The notes beneath the pieces were generated by a model. That model saw nothing but the letters and a program-made list of their open reading frames with translations, made no database searches and was not told the DNA's origin. A DNA stretch of 64,000 nucleotides, taken from positions 18,538,001 to 18,602,000 of the forward strand of contig CAVNZM010000001.1 of the NCBI GenBank assembly GCA_963693365.1, read 5' to 3'. How positions within the stretch are numbered: the first letter of the stretch is position 1; each line of letters starts with the position of its first letter. This document shows, piece after piece, positions 26,401-41,056 of the stretch. The DNA comes from Amoebidium appalachense. Taxonomy: Eukaryota; Ichthyosporea. Position numbers and translations under genes: made by a program.

Positions 26401-26702
26401 GATAGGTATACGGGGGCATCTCCGGCCATTGTGGTTGGATTTGCTGTTCCCTTGGCTAGGTATAGTGCATCCACACATACACACACACACACACAACACA
26501 CACACACCACACACACACGATGGCGGCGCTTTATAATTAAATTAAAGTTTTATGTTTTATGTTTAAAAAATTTATTTGTGTTATTATATGCAGTGTTTAC
26601 ACCCACGAATAAAACTCCTCACTTGCTGTTCACATCATTTTTCATGTGTCAAGCTTCACGGGCAGCCAGGACGAACCGACAGGAGTGGTTTTGCCTACGG
26701 CA
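26401..26702 (+). repeat. Direct repeat, copy 1, downstream of the recombinase
   Basis: Starts GATAGGTATA, contains GGCCATTGTGGTTGGATTTG, a (CA)n run and AATAAAACTCCTCACTTGC, and ends GGTTTTGCCTACGGCA. It matches 27219-27648 outside the CA run. In DIRS-type elements the 3' end is expected to show split repeats in the order B1-A2-B2, and this would be B1. The upstream A1 partner was not found by eye. Confidence 0.6.
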
Positions 26703-27218
26703 TATGTTTTCCCGAGAGAGGAGGCAGCGTGGAGTGATCTGGAGGCAACATGAGGTCGTTTCATTCTTTCTGCATATTCCAAGACGTGCATTAGATAAGG
26801 TTTTGATTTGTAATTGGTTTCTTTAGGGAGCTTTATCCGTATATGGTAAGTGAGTTTTGGAGCCAACAGTGACGTTGGTTGCAGACTTGCCAAATTGGTA
26901 AATGTAGACTCACAGGGAACGATTGGTTAGAAAAAATGTTAGTTGGTTTTGATTGGTTTCGGTTAGGGATTTCCGATTGGTTAGTAAGTTAGGTATATAA
27001 ACGGATCACACGCAGATTTTGATTCCGTTTTGTCTTTTCAAGTCAGTGTGACCGTGGTTAGTGATAGAGAAAAATTCGGCAGAGAGAGGTGAGGGTTTAG
27101 TCGTTTGGTTAAAGTGGGGTTTGGTGGCTGTCTTGTTAAACAGCACAACCTCCTTTCGATGACTGAATAGCGTCTACTTCTTTGTGCTGGGTTTTTCGTT
27201 CCCACCCTCCCATCCCTA
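26703..27218 (+). promoter_or_regulatory. CCAAT/TATA promoter-like segment between the direct repeats
   Basis: Five ATTGGT or related motifs (about 26813, 26894, 26922, 26952 and 26976) precede a TATA-box-like GGTATATAAACGG at 26992. Promoter use is inferred from motif spacing. It may drive the element or a neighbour. No coding region begins directly after it. Confidence 0.45.
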
Positions 27219-27648
<430 letters not shown>

Positions 27649-28001
27649 ACGGATTTTACGATTAGCTACTTATCATTAGTAGACATAGCCGTTTGGTTTC
27701 TCTGATATGATCGACCAATCGAAAACGGTTGGCCCCTTGACTAAAATTAGCATGATCGCACCGAATGATCAACATGTGTAGAATATTAGTTGATACACTT
27801 TTTTACAAAGCAATACGACTATCAGTGTCACTGATCTATATCACTTCCCAAGTAACAAGATGGTGTTTATTGTTGACACATTTATTAGTGTGAAGACAGG
27901 CGTGCAGGATGGTGCACTGCACATGAGCCTCATGAGGTTTTTTTATCATCAAGCCGGTTTCGCTGGCTTAGATCTAATCAGTAGGGGCTCCGGGGTAGAC
28001 A

Positions 28002-29170
28002 AGGGGCATGTAAATCTATCTCTAAAACTTCCCTATCTATCCCAACGCACTATCCTATTTCTATCTCAAAACGACCTGTTTATCATAGATCATATCCCGG
28101 ATAATCCTCGAAAATGTGCCTTAATATCCCGACGATCTATCCTGATGGGCCCTATCTATCCGGAGATATATCATTTCTCTCCCAGGAAGGCCTGATTATC
28201 TCCGCCTAATATCCCAGTAGTTGTATGTACTGTATACACATCCATTGGGTGGGACCCTTGTTTAGGGCACCTCAACACCGTGTAATACTATAGCAAGCCC
28301 CATGGCTGCGTGCATGGGTACCGTCGTCACGTGCACAGTTTCAATAATTTGCAATTTTGAAGCTTGCCAGGGGGGCTCGGGGCCTTGGAGCCGCCGGCTA
28401 CTTAATTGCAAATATTACACGCAAGCTTAAGCCCTGCACATACCTTCCTTGGCACTAATGATGAGTATAAGCTTACTAGCGCCTTCTTATTGAATTAGTC
28501 ACCCTTGCCTGTAATTATATATAATCCTTGGTTCATATGGTATTGTTCAACATTATGCGTTGATTAAACAATGGCAGAGCAGGCTGGCGGCCCGGCATAT
28601 ATAGGGGGCTTTTAAGCGAAACTATAGTCGAATTCTGTTGGTCGTCACATTGAGTATTTATATGATTTTCACACCGTGTTCAGGTATCTCAGTATGCACT
28701 TGTTACTGGATAACTCGTGAAGTTTTTATTGTCTTCTCCGTATGCCGTGCATACTTGCATATCTTTCCGTTGAATAAATCCAGTCAAAAGAAAAAAAAAA
28801 TAGTTTTAAGCGAAACTATAGTTTCTCCACATAAATTTTTGAACCATCAACCCGTAACTGATTGTTGGGTATAGCATCCCCATCATCTCTGGGGACTAAA
28901 TACTAAATATTGATTGGTAGTGCATCATTTTGGCGCGCATTGACTACCAAATATGTATACAAATAAGTACCTCATGACCCCAGGATTCGCCGATCTATCC
29001 CAGACCCTGAAAGAGGATTTATCCACCCCTCCTGGATAGATCGTCTATCTGGGGTCCCCCTAAATATTATTTGGATCTATCCCAAAATTGCCTGAACATC
29101 CCGGATATATCACGTATCCCGAGGTCCCCAATCTATCCCAAAATTCTCCGGGATTAATTTACATGCCCCT
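28002..29170 (+). mobile_element. Possible element bounded by inverted 14-mers
   Basis: AGGGGCATGTAAAT at 28002-28015 is the exact inverse of ATTTACATGCCCCT at 29157-29170. About 200 bp next to each end is filled with recurring TATCCC/ATCTATCC words (28010-28210 and 28985-29150). The middle contains a separate A-tailed insertion. There is no transposase. A non-autonomous DNA element with subterminal repeats is one explanation. Confidence 0.4.
28610..28822 (+). mobile_element. A-tailed retro-insertion with a 19-bp target-site duplication
   Basis: TTTTAAGCGAAACTATAGT occurs at 28610-28628 and again at 28804-28822, identical. The 175 bp between end in GTTGAATAAATCC and then an A-rich tail (AAAAGAAAAAAAAAATAG). 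An AATAAA signal, poly(A) tail and long perfect target duplication are the marks of LINE-mediated retroposition of an mRNA or a short retroposon. The inserted sequence has no recognisable coding content. Confidence 0.75.
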
Positions 29171-29940
29171 AGGGCCCGACCGGCCTGGAGACCCAGAGGC
29201 TACATTTAGAAGTTACACCCACACAGCATCAGAATTTTCACAACTTTGTTGTAAGATTATGTATTATACAGAATGGTATGCTACATATAGTGTCTGGATT
29301 CGAATTCGCAGGTACACGTGCCAACCGGCGCCAATATTGGTAAGGCCAGAGATATACTGATATATGCACATGAACTTTACACTGTGTTTTCTCGTGCAAA
29401 ATGATTAGGACGAGAGCACGTGCACGAACGAGAGTGATTGTAAGCATATTAGCCATAGCATAAGTTAGCCACGTACATACAGCTCGGCATGGTAAGTTAT
29501 AACAATCATAGGGGTGCTATGCCCGGCTGTCTACTTTGTTGAAAGTTCCTTTCTTCCTATTGGGTGGGCTATCTATTCTCATAAAATCAGGTATGTGCAA
29601 GTGCGGGCGCCACCCACCGCGGGTGCACGTTGTCCATGGAAGCCGAATCTATACATATTACCGAAATAAAAGAAGAAGTCAGACGATTTTAATATATAAA
29701 ATAGTGACCTCGTGGTTAAAAGAACTGGCGTGATTGAGTGAGTCTCTGCGCATTGAGAAAACAAGCCGCCTTTGGTATTGCGCGCGGCGGTCATAATGGA
29801 AAAACATGGCATCTGCAGCGTGTGATAACTAACGAATCAAAGATTTGGTAGAGCTGGATTTATCATATGCCGACGGAACACGTCTAAAAAACTTAACATG
29901 GTGGTGTTGCTATCATTTCCATGGGCAAGAAGTTATCGCT

Positions 29941-30153
29941 ATGATCATTATCATCATCACTATGTTCTCTCTGAAGCACTTTCTTGCGGCTCTGCTCTGC
30001 GCACAGGTGGCCACGGCAGCACATGTCGCACGGCTAGATGCAGTGCCTGAGGATGGGGTTCGTTCGGTTGATGTTCGAGACGCCGAGAAATTCAATGGCG
30101 TGCCTGACATGTGGATCGTATGCACTGGGAAGAAGTGTGTTCGTATTCGGTAG
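29941..30153 (+). CDS. Small putative secreted protein (70 aa)
   Basis: The frame from ATG at 29941 begins with a hydrophobic MIIIIITMFSLKHFLAALLC stretch and a cleavage-like ATAA, then a short hydrophilic part (VRSVDVRDAEKFNGVPDMW) ending CTGKKCVRIR and TAG. An alternative start is the ATG at 29962. It has the outline of a signal peptide plus a 45-residue mature peptide with two Cys near the C-terminus. No family is recognised. No introns are needed, unlike the other genes here, so it may be chance. Confidence 0.3.
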   Translation: MIIIIITMFSLKHFLAALLCAQVATAAHVARLDAVPEDGVRSVDVRDAEKFNGVPDMWIVCTGKKCVRIR

Positions 30154-32319
30154 CCCGGCAATGCACCCAGTGTACATGTGATGATGATATGCATGTATAT
30201 GCCATGTTGCCAGACAGCCCTGCTGCCGGATTCACTGTAGCGACGGTCTTCGATAACGCACGGCAATACATACTGTGGCACTAAATAAGCTCGCCCAGTA
30301 CTAGCCGAGACGGAACGAAGAATCATACATACGGAACGGTTCATATGGAGTGCTACGAACGCAGTTCCGATAGGTCACCATGCACAGGGCTCAAGCTTGT
30401 GCCCACCTTATGCCACACCCGTTAGCAGCCAGCAACTTCTCAATCAAGCTCATGATCTAAAAGCGCAGTGAGCAAACGACGACAGACATGGCGGTGAGAC
30501 AGCGTTCGAGGCTCATTGAATTCTGCAGGGGATTAATTTAGTAATCATGTAAAGGCCGTCACCGTCGACGTTTGTCCACCGCCAGGCAGCGCTACTGTAT
30601 ATATGTATCCCAGGACAGGCTGTGTTAGTCGGTACATATTCACTGAATTTAGTGGATAAACTCAGTTGGCGAGTAGTCACAGTGTGTGCAGCTGGCACTG
30701 CAGCTGAATGCGCCACATACTTTGTAGCAACGAAGCTTGTGCGCATAGTAGTACTCAATTAGCAACATCTGTATAGACGCATGCGGCAATCATTGTTGGA
30801 AAAACAGGATTAATATACTACTGACTTTGAGGTATAAGAGTGTTAGTGTTTGAGTTTCATGGTAAAAGGCCCTGGCTGGCCCCCGGCGCCCACATAAAGG
30901 GCCTGTAATGATATTGATATGAATTCGAAGTTAAAATAATAAAGCTTGAATACGTTTGAAAACTAAGTTAGTATTCATTTTGAACCGTGAACATCTGTTG
31001 GATTCGGGGGCTATCCGTCCCACCGTTACTGTGTTTTTTGGTGCGTGGCGACCTCGGCCGCTGAATGCATGTGACTCCGTACTGCTACTCAGTATGCATC
31101 TACTGCTAGCCTACGGTAGTGACTCAGTACGGTAAAGTGCCAATCCGAGTGACTACGAATAAAGAACTTGATTTACGTGCTTATATTTGGTGAATGCGGT
31201 TGGCATTTCAATAGATTTCATGGGCTGGTAACTGACCACGTCGGTATCATGCTAAAATTTTGGAAAAACGGACGGGTGAAAACTTTTGACAAAAGGTCAT
31301 AAGGGCCTAAGTGCTGTAATGGCGTGGCCACACAGCACCAGGTGGCTGCAGTGGACCGGACTGTGACACAGTGTCGGAATCACGGTGGATTGAGCAGGAG
31401 AGTCTCATGTAGTTTGAGGTGTAGCTAGAATGAAGCTACTTAGAGCATCTAAATTATAGCTATATAAATCACACTTTTTTCTCAGAGTCCTGGTATATTT
31501 TAAAGAAGCGGAGATCACAGACCCGGGGGGAGGGGGGGGGGGGGGGGGGGAAGTTAGTCTTGACGAATGAATGGCCTTTTTCTTGTGAGTTCACGACATC
31601 CCAGTATCCTTTCGCTGCCTATAAACGCCGGGTTGATGTTAACATGGCCGTAATAGATCGCTAAATTTGTCTTCCAGGTTAATTAAAAGTTGTGTTCAAG
31701 TCTTCTTTCCTTTCCTTTCCCTGGCCCGGACTTCAGTTTCCTTTCCTTTCCCTTCCTTTACTTTCCTCTCTCTCTCTCTCCTTGCCCCCCCCCCCCCCCC
31801 CCCCCCCTCCCCCCCCCACCACCACGCAAAAAAAAGGGGGAGGGAGGGGCGGGGGAAAGGAGAGAGGAGGGGAAGGGGGGTGACAGGGCCTGAGAGGGCG
31901 GGGGGCCGGAGGGGGGGGGGGGGAGGGGGGGGGTCTGGCAGGACCGGGCCAAAACGAAGAATGATGAGTCAGGGAGGGAGATCTAGAGCCTGATCAATAG
32001 CACGCAAAATCATCTATATCATGGTGGTCGAGAACAGACGAGCAAACTGGTAGATCGGTTGGGGTTTGCGGGTGGTTGAGGGGGCCCCGGGGGAGGGGGG
32101 GGGGGGGGGGGGGGGGAGGGGGGTGTACGGGGGGAGGGCTTATGGCAGGGCATGTTTGTGTCTGCCGCGCATTCCTCAAACCATTCCTGTAACCAACTTG
32201 AAAACGTGATGCCGGCGGGCGTATGGGGCAAACACAGTAACATCTATATCATTACGGCGAAGCGGTTTCGGAGCAATTTGAAGTGCGTGCACACGCACAC
32301 GCGTGCACACTCACCCACC

Positions 32320-32380
<61 letters not shown>

Positions 32381-32418
32381 TGACATGTGTATAGAAGGTG
32401 TGCTTGTGCAAGCGCAGA

Positions 32419-32560
<142 letters not shown>

Positions 32561-32663
32561 CACATACATGCATACACAGTGACACACCGTAAAGAAGCTC
32601 TCTCTTTTCCTCGCATGTGCACCAGAGCGGTTAATAAAGAGCCATCTGATATGGGTTGGGGAT

Positions 32664-33007
32664 GGCCCAACCACATCGGCTGAGTAAACTTGCTCCGAGC
32701 AGAATTATTCTGCAAAAAGCAGAATTATTCTACAAAAAGCAGAATTATTCTGCTAAAAGCAGAATGATTCGAGCAAACAGCACAATGAATCAGCAGAAAT
32801 ATTCTTCTGCTGTCGAAAGCAGAAGTATTGTGCTTTTTGGGGAACAATATTCTGCTAAAAGCAGAATGAATCAGCTAAAAGCAGGGTGATTCTGCTTTTG
32901 CAGAATGATTCTGCTTTTGCAGGATAATTCTATTAAAAACAGAATAATTCCGCTTTTGCAGAATAATTCTGCTTTATGCAAGTTGACTCTGCCGATGTGG
33001 TTGGGCC
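32664..33007. mobile_element. Foldback/MITE-like element
   Basis: The left end (GGCCCAACCACATCGGC at 32664, running to ACTTGC at 32693) is the inverse of the right end (32978-33007), with two mismatches in 30 bp. The interior is a chain of near-palindromic AGCAGAATTATTCTGCT-type words separated by AAAA or TTTT. They read GCAGAAT...AAAAGC in the left half and GCTTTTGCAGAAT in the right half. Almost the whole 344 bp could fold back on itself. No ORF is present. Confidence 0.75.
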
Positions 33008-33792
33008 CTTTGGGATGGGTTTCCTTGCGCAAACCACGGCACAAAAGAAAAGACACGGGGTAGCACATTGAGGAGAGGTTGGGAGGAAAGAGGTGGGGGA
33101 GGGGGGGGGGGGGGGGGGGGAAGGGAAGGAGAGAGTGGGCACTTGATATGAACGGTGTGTCGGGAAAACAGAGCGAAACGAAGGGCTCACACCACCGGCG
33201 GTGTGCACGGAGGCAACTGATTGGCCGCCAACTCCCTGCTGGAATGTGTCGCCTATGGCCGCATTAGGTAGGGCCCATAAACGATTGAATTAATCCCTCC
33301 ATGTCCTGCAACTGCAAAATGCACAGAAAAATGTGCTACAGGACAGTGCCTTGACTCACATGGATGAACCGGACGACATATATGCAAATTCTGTTTGGAT
33401 CAGTGTGTTCCCAACGGACACGAAGTGTTAACAGATGATACGCAGGATTCTCATGAACCTTGGGGGGGGGGGGGGGGGGGGTTAAGGGCGATTGCGTTTC
33501 GCATATCATAGCACAACCACAGGCAACCGGCGGAGGAAGTTCGGGAATGTGAATTTTGCGCATGCGCAGGTTTCACCAGCGAGGCTCAACTCAAATTATC
33601 TCAATGATCCAGATAAAAAGATAAAAAAGATATCAAAACTGATTATCTTTCATAAATAAAGCGAAATAGATGCATAAAACCAACTAATTGATCCGGTTCC
33701 TTCAATGATTAAATTTGAAAAATCGTGCTATAGACCAAAGATATTGTATTCTGGCTAAAACAAATGCAGACACTTTACAGCAAGGAAAACCT

Positions 33793-34710
<918 letters not shown>

Positions 34711-34738
34711 CTGTGTGAGAAAGTGTGTGAGCCTCACC

Positions 34739-34905
<167 letters not shown>

Positions 34906-35212
34906 TGTCATACGTGGGAAGGGGGGCCTAGGTGTCGTACGAGAACACTCTGTCAAGGGGTATATATGATTGTTCCAAATTGAATGCGGTTCGATCAGAT
35001 TAGCCATATAATAAAATCGTTTTTGCGAAAGAAGGCCCTACGTCAGAGCTTCCAGAATTCGAAGCTGAGGCCGAGCGGCAAGGTGCGTGGGCCAGAGGGT
35101 TCATTTTCGAAGTTCATTTGCAGAGTTGCCGGGCTCTGGCGGCCGCATGCACTACATTACTGTTTACTTAGGGTTTCCTGATTTTGAAACGGGGAGGGGG
35201 GTAGTAGTAACT

Positions 35213-35243
<31 letters not shown>

Positions 35244-35349
35244 GGGGGGGGGGGGGTACTCACCAATTTGGACAGATGGGGGGCAGGGGGAGATCCAGCC
35301 ACCCCTCCAGCCAGCGGGGGGCAGGGAACGGGGGGGAGAGGGGGGGGGG

Positions 35350-35490
35350 GGGGGGGGGTTCCCCACCACCCACATAAGAAGGTGGTTCCCTTCCCCCCTG
35401 GGGGGGGGGGGGGGGGGGGGGAGGGGGGGGGGGGGGGGGGGGGAGGGGGGACCCACCATCCACATCAGAAGGTGGTTCCTTTTCCCCCTT
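35350..35490 (+). repeat. Duplicated AGAAGGTGGTTCC unit between G tracts
   Basis: Two similar units with AGAAGGTGGTTCC (near 35377 and 35468) sit about 91 bp apart, each between long G runs and each containing a short CCACC/GGTGG inverted pair. Confidence 0.6.
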
Positions 35491-36093
35491 AGAGGGGGGC
35501 GGGGGCGGCGGGGGGGGGGGGACCCATCCACCCCATATAGGCTGTCATCATGTGACTAAACCAGGTATTATACCTGATACGACATAATGGTTTAGAAGTG
35601 GTTTACATACACTGCCAAAGTATACCCCCCTCCCCCCCCCAGCCCCCCTAGGAATCTCATTTGCTCAACTTATCCCAAACTTCTTCTCCTGCTCTCTGCC
35701 CCTTCCCCCCCTACTCACCACCAAAAACACTACTCACCACCAAAAACACTATCACACACACACACACCACCACCACCAAAAATTCCCCTCCTTGCATTTT
35801 TACCCCCTACGTGCCCGGAGGGCCTATCCCCCCTCCTCCCCCCTTCCCCCGGCCCAACACACACATCGATAAATGACACTCCTGCACACCTCTTTCAATT
35901 ATTCCCCTCTCCCCCCCCACCCCTCTCCCCCCCCCACCCCCTCTCTCTTCCCCCTCCCCTTCCCCTTACGTGTGACTGTCCTTCGACCCCGGGAAGCCCA
36001 ACCCCCCTCGGAGAGATCGAGATTTCCAAAAAATGTTTGGGAATTTCTCAAACTTTTTTTCCGGATTCACAAAGAACCTCTGGGGAATGGGGG

Positions 36094-36137
<44 letters not shown>

Positions 36138-36293
36138 TGGAGGAGAGAAGGGAGGGGGGGGGGGGGGGGGAATGAGAGGAGGGGGACTCGAGTGGGTAAA
36201 GTGAACTGTGGGTGAATATCGGGTGCCCATGGCGGGAGGGCGGGGCCGGGGGCCGGGGGCTGGCTAGCCGAGGGCCGGGGCTCGGAGGGGGGT

Positions 36294-36326
<33 letters not shown>

Positions 36327-37553
36327 CTTTTTGGGGGGAGACCGGGAGGGGGGGGGGGGGGGGGGCTCGAGTTTGCGGGCCGTGCGTCACTGGGGCCTGG
36401 GGCGATAGGGGATGGTGGGTAGGGGAGGAGGGCCGTGCCTGTTTATGCTTTTGTGCACGCTCAAATGCTTTCCCAAAGATTTTTTGGCGAATCCCAAACA
36501 ATCTGGAACGTACCCCCAAGTTTCAAACACAGAATTCAAACCCTGTCTGAGGCCCCCTTCTCTCCCCCCCCTCCCCCTCCCCCCCCTTTCTCCCCCCCCC
36601 CCCCCCCCCCCCCCCAAAAATAAAAAGAAGAAAAAAACAATACATGGACCACCAGTTGCTCCTCTTTCAGCCCTTCCTCCCCCCTTCCCCTGCCTTTCCC
36701 TCTCTTCCACCTCCCCCCCTCCCCCTCCCCTCCCCCCCCCCCCCCCCTCCAACCCCCTCTCTCTTGCCCCTCCGTTTGAGTGTCCCTTGATCGTTTTCAA
36801 TCCACTCCCACCAACTACAACATCCCCCCCCCCCCCCCCCCGGGGCAACCCCCCCCCCCCCCCCCCCCGCAACCACCCCCCTTCCCCCTCACACACACAC
36901 ACACACACCCCTCCCCTAGCCCTTCGCCACCCTCCCCACCCGCAAATTAATCAGTAACGGTCCCATATGTGACTCTTTCGAGCCTTCCCCCCCCCCCCCC
37001 TCCCCCCTTCTCTCTCTCTCCCCCCCCCCCCCCCTCCCCCTTCTCTCTCTCCCCCTCCCCCCCACTCCCCCAACCACCAACCCCCTCCCCCCCCCACCTC
37101 CAAATCCCCCCCCCCCCCCCCCCCATCCCCTCACCTTCCCGCAATGACGTGAAAGGATTGCCTCGTGCTCCTCTTCTACCCCCCCCCCCCCCCCCCCCAT
37201 CCCCCCCCCCTTCCTTTCCCTCCCCACCTCCATCCCACAGCAAAAAACGGCCACATTTCTTCGACTTTTTTCAACGCCCCCCCCCCCCCAAACTGGTACC
37301 CCAACACTCTCCCCCCTTTCCCTCCCCCCAATCACAATTTCCCCCTCCCCCCCTCCCCCCCCCCCCCCCCTCTGCCACACACACACATGCACACACCCTG
37401 ACAAAAAAATAAGTGACTCCCACTAACACCTCTCCCCCCACCCCCCCCCACCCCTCCCCCGCCACCTCCCCCCCCCCCCCCCCACCTCGAAACATACATA
37501 CGCATACAAGTTGATAAGTGATTGTCCATTGCTCTACTTTATCCACTCCCCCG

Positions 37554-38151
37554 GATGCAAGACTTGTCTGTGTTCCTATTGGTTGACTAAATTTGGTGGC
37601 TGATGGGCATGGCCTCCTTAGGTCAATTACATGGCTACTAAGATGGATGACTTGCCCGTGTTCCTACTGGTCAAAACTTTACAGACACACATCTTCCTGG
37701 CCACCCCCTGCCCCCTTCACACCCACCGCGATAAACAACTACCAGTGCTCCTTTTATACCTCCCCCCCCCCCCCCCTTCTCCCCCTCCCCACTCCTCCCT
37801 CCCTCCCCCCTCCCCCCTCCCCCTCCCCCCCCCCCCAAAAAAAAAAAGCGATGAATGACTGTCCCTTGACAATGTTCCTCTTTCATTCCACACCCTTTCC
37901 GTCCCCCCCCCCCCCCCCCCAAGACTCCTTCTCCACCCACATTTATGATTGGCTGCCCCGTGGTGCTCAAGCCCCCCCCCCCCCCCCCCCCCCCCCCTCC
38001 TCCCCCCGCCGCCGCCGATGCACCTCCGCACTCCCCACCTACCCTTCGGGCCACTGTGTGTGTGTGTGTCTCACGGTGAGGGAGGAATTGTAGGGGATGG
38101 GGGCAGTAGATGTGTCTTGCACAATGTGTGTAGGTGTGTGTGTGCGCGCGC

Positions 38152-38203
<52 letters not shown>

Positions 38204-38341
38204 GTGTAGTGAGTGTGTATGTGTGTGTGTGTGTGTGTGTGCGTGCGTGCGTGTGTGTGTGTGTGTGTGTGTGTGTATGGTAGTGTCGGTTGGGGGGGGC
38301 GAAGGGAGGAGGGGGCACGCACCCCTCCCCCTCCCCCTCCC

Positions 38342-38388
<47 letters not shown>

Positions 38389-39045
38389 GCGCACACACAC
38401 ACCGACAATACAATAAATGACTGCCCCACGCACCTCCACCTCCCCCCGCTCCCCCGCTCTCCCCCCCCTCCCCCCTCCCTCGAACTATCTTCCTCAGACA
38501 TACATACGCACACATACACGTTGACAAATGAATGTCTATTGCTCTACTTTCGAATAATCCTTCCCCCTCCCCCGTTCCCCATCATCCCCCCCCCCCCCCC
38601 CCCCCGCACCCCCTCCCCGAGATGCAAGACTTATCTGTGTTCCTATTGGTTAACTAAATTCGGTGGCTGATGGGCCATCGCCTTCTTAAGTCAATTATGG
38701 CTACCTAGATGCATAAATTGCCCGTGTTCCTATTGGTCAAGCTTTTTAACGAATCCCAACGAACCGGATTTGGTGGCTAATGCCCTCAATAAGTCCATGC
38801 CTTTGGTTACTTTATATGCATGCCTTGCTCGTGTTTCTATTGGTCGAATATTTTACCGAACCAACGTTGGTGGCTGATGGCTTTTCCTAAGTCGATCCTA
38901 TTGAGTACATACCTGGATGAATGACTTGCCCGTGTTCCTATTGGTTTGAATTTTAAAAGAACTAAATTTTGATGGCTGATGGCCCCTTTATGTCAATTCT
39001 GTTGGCTACTTCGATGCATGACTTCCCCGTGTTCCTATTGGTCAA
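37554..39045 (+). repeat. Array of about 98-bp units carrying CCTATTGGT
   Basis: Units start near 37554, 37642, 38621, 38708, 38814, 38915 and 39013, with spacing 87-106 bp within each cluster. Each holds GCCCGTGTTCCTATTGGTC or a variant and most hold GGTGGCTGATGG. Every unit therefore carries an inverted CCAAT pentamer in conserved context. Confidence 0.75.
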
Positions 39046-39169
39046 ACCTGGACACACACACACCTTCCTGCCCACTCCCTGCCCCCGTTCACACACACCG
39101 AGATAAACAACTACCCGTGCTCCTCTTTGAAACCTCCCCCCCCCCTCCCCCCCCCCCCCTCCTCCCCCC

Positions 39170-39200
<31 letters not shown>

Positions 39201-39535
39201 AAAAAATAAAAAAAAATTGATGATTGACTGTCCCTTGTTCCTCTTTCATTCGAAACCCTTCCCGTCCGCCCCCCCCCCTCCCCCCCACCCCACCCCCCAC
39301 CCCACCCCATAGCTATGAGACTCCTCCTCCACCAACATTTTTGATTGGCTGCCCCGTGGTGCTCAAGCCCCCCCCCCCCCCCCCCCCCTCCCCTCCTCCC
39401 CCCGCCGCCGGTGCACCTCCGCACTCCCCACCTACCCTTCGGGCCACTGTGTGTGTGTGTGTCTCACGGTGAGGGAGGAATTGTAGGGGATGGGGGCAGT
39501 AGATGTGTCTTGCACAATGTGTGTAGGTGTGTGCG

Positions 39536-39566
<31 letters not shown>

Positions 39567-39568
39567 TT

Positions 39569-39700
<132 letters not shown>

Positions 39701-40348
39701 TAGTGGTGTGAGGTTTTTGGGGGGGAGGGGAGGGGAGGAAGGGGAGTAGCGGGTTGTGTGGGCTAGTATGTTTTTTTTTTTTTGAGGGTTGGCCCCGACC
39801 CCAGGGGGGAGGGGACGGAGGGAAGGTTACTGCAACAATTCGGTTTCGGGTGTGTGTGTGTGTGTTGGTGGGTGAGTGTGTGTAGATAGATGTGTGTGTG
39901 TGTGTGTCAGCGGGGTGGAATTTGGAGGGGAGTTTCTGGGGGAGGGCTGAACCTAGCAGTGAATCGTGAACTCTTGAAGCTGGGTTGATAATGTTGTGCT
40001 TATTCTCTCCCAATCGTGCAAATGTCTTAGGAGGACTCGTGTGTCAGTGCACACGCGCACTCGCACACATATACGGACATACGCAAAATAGACACACACA
40101 CGGTCCCCCCCCCCCCCCCCCCCCCCCCCTTTTTTTTTTTTTTCCCCCTCTGACTCCCCACCAGCCTCGGCAGCCCCGCTAAAATCACGAATGCTAGATG
40201 CTTAGAGGTTACGGCTCGCGACACTTCAGTGTGAAATGATAATATGTTGCTGTTAACGGTTTTTTTGTACAGAAATAATAGTGCTACATAGTGTCTAGTA
40301 AATGTTATGTGTATTTAGTTCCTGTGTGCATATGTGTGTCACAGTGTT

Positions 40349-40431
<83 letters not shown>

Positions 40432-41056
40432 CTGTCGATGTGTGTGCACGTGTTCGTGATTTGTGGAAAGGGGAGGGGGAGGGGGGGAGGGGGAGGGGAG
40501 AAGGGGGGGGGGGGAGGGGGGGGAGGGAGGGATAGGAGAGGCAGGGGTGGGACAACCCTTCCAACCAGGAATGAAAAAACGATGAAAAAAAAGTTTTTAA
40601 AAAGCAAAAAAAATGTAGGGATGTTGGCCCACTGATATATGGCGGTAATTGTAATTAAATCGCGTTCGTTCTAAGAGCTAATCGGACCCAACCCTCCCCC
40701 CACCCCCCACCCCCCTCCAGCTCCACCCCCCCCAATTTAAATCAATCGAGCCTCCCTCTCTCTCTCCCCCCTCCCCTCCCCGAAATTTTCTCATTTGATG
40801 AGCCATGCAATCGCGACTCCCCCTCTCCCCCTCCTCCGGGCCATCCCCCCTATCCCCCCATCTCTGCGAAGAAGCTAAAGAAACGGATCATTCTCAGTAG
40901 AAAAAAAGAAGAGAAGCAAACCGTATGAACTTTGTTGTAGAATTTTGAGGAAGAAAGAATGGAGTGGAAGGGGGAAGGAGGGGGAGGGGGGGGGGTTCAG
41001 GATATTTGGTCGGGGGAAGGGGGGGAAGGGGGGGGGGGGGGGGGGGGGGGAAGGGT

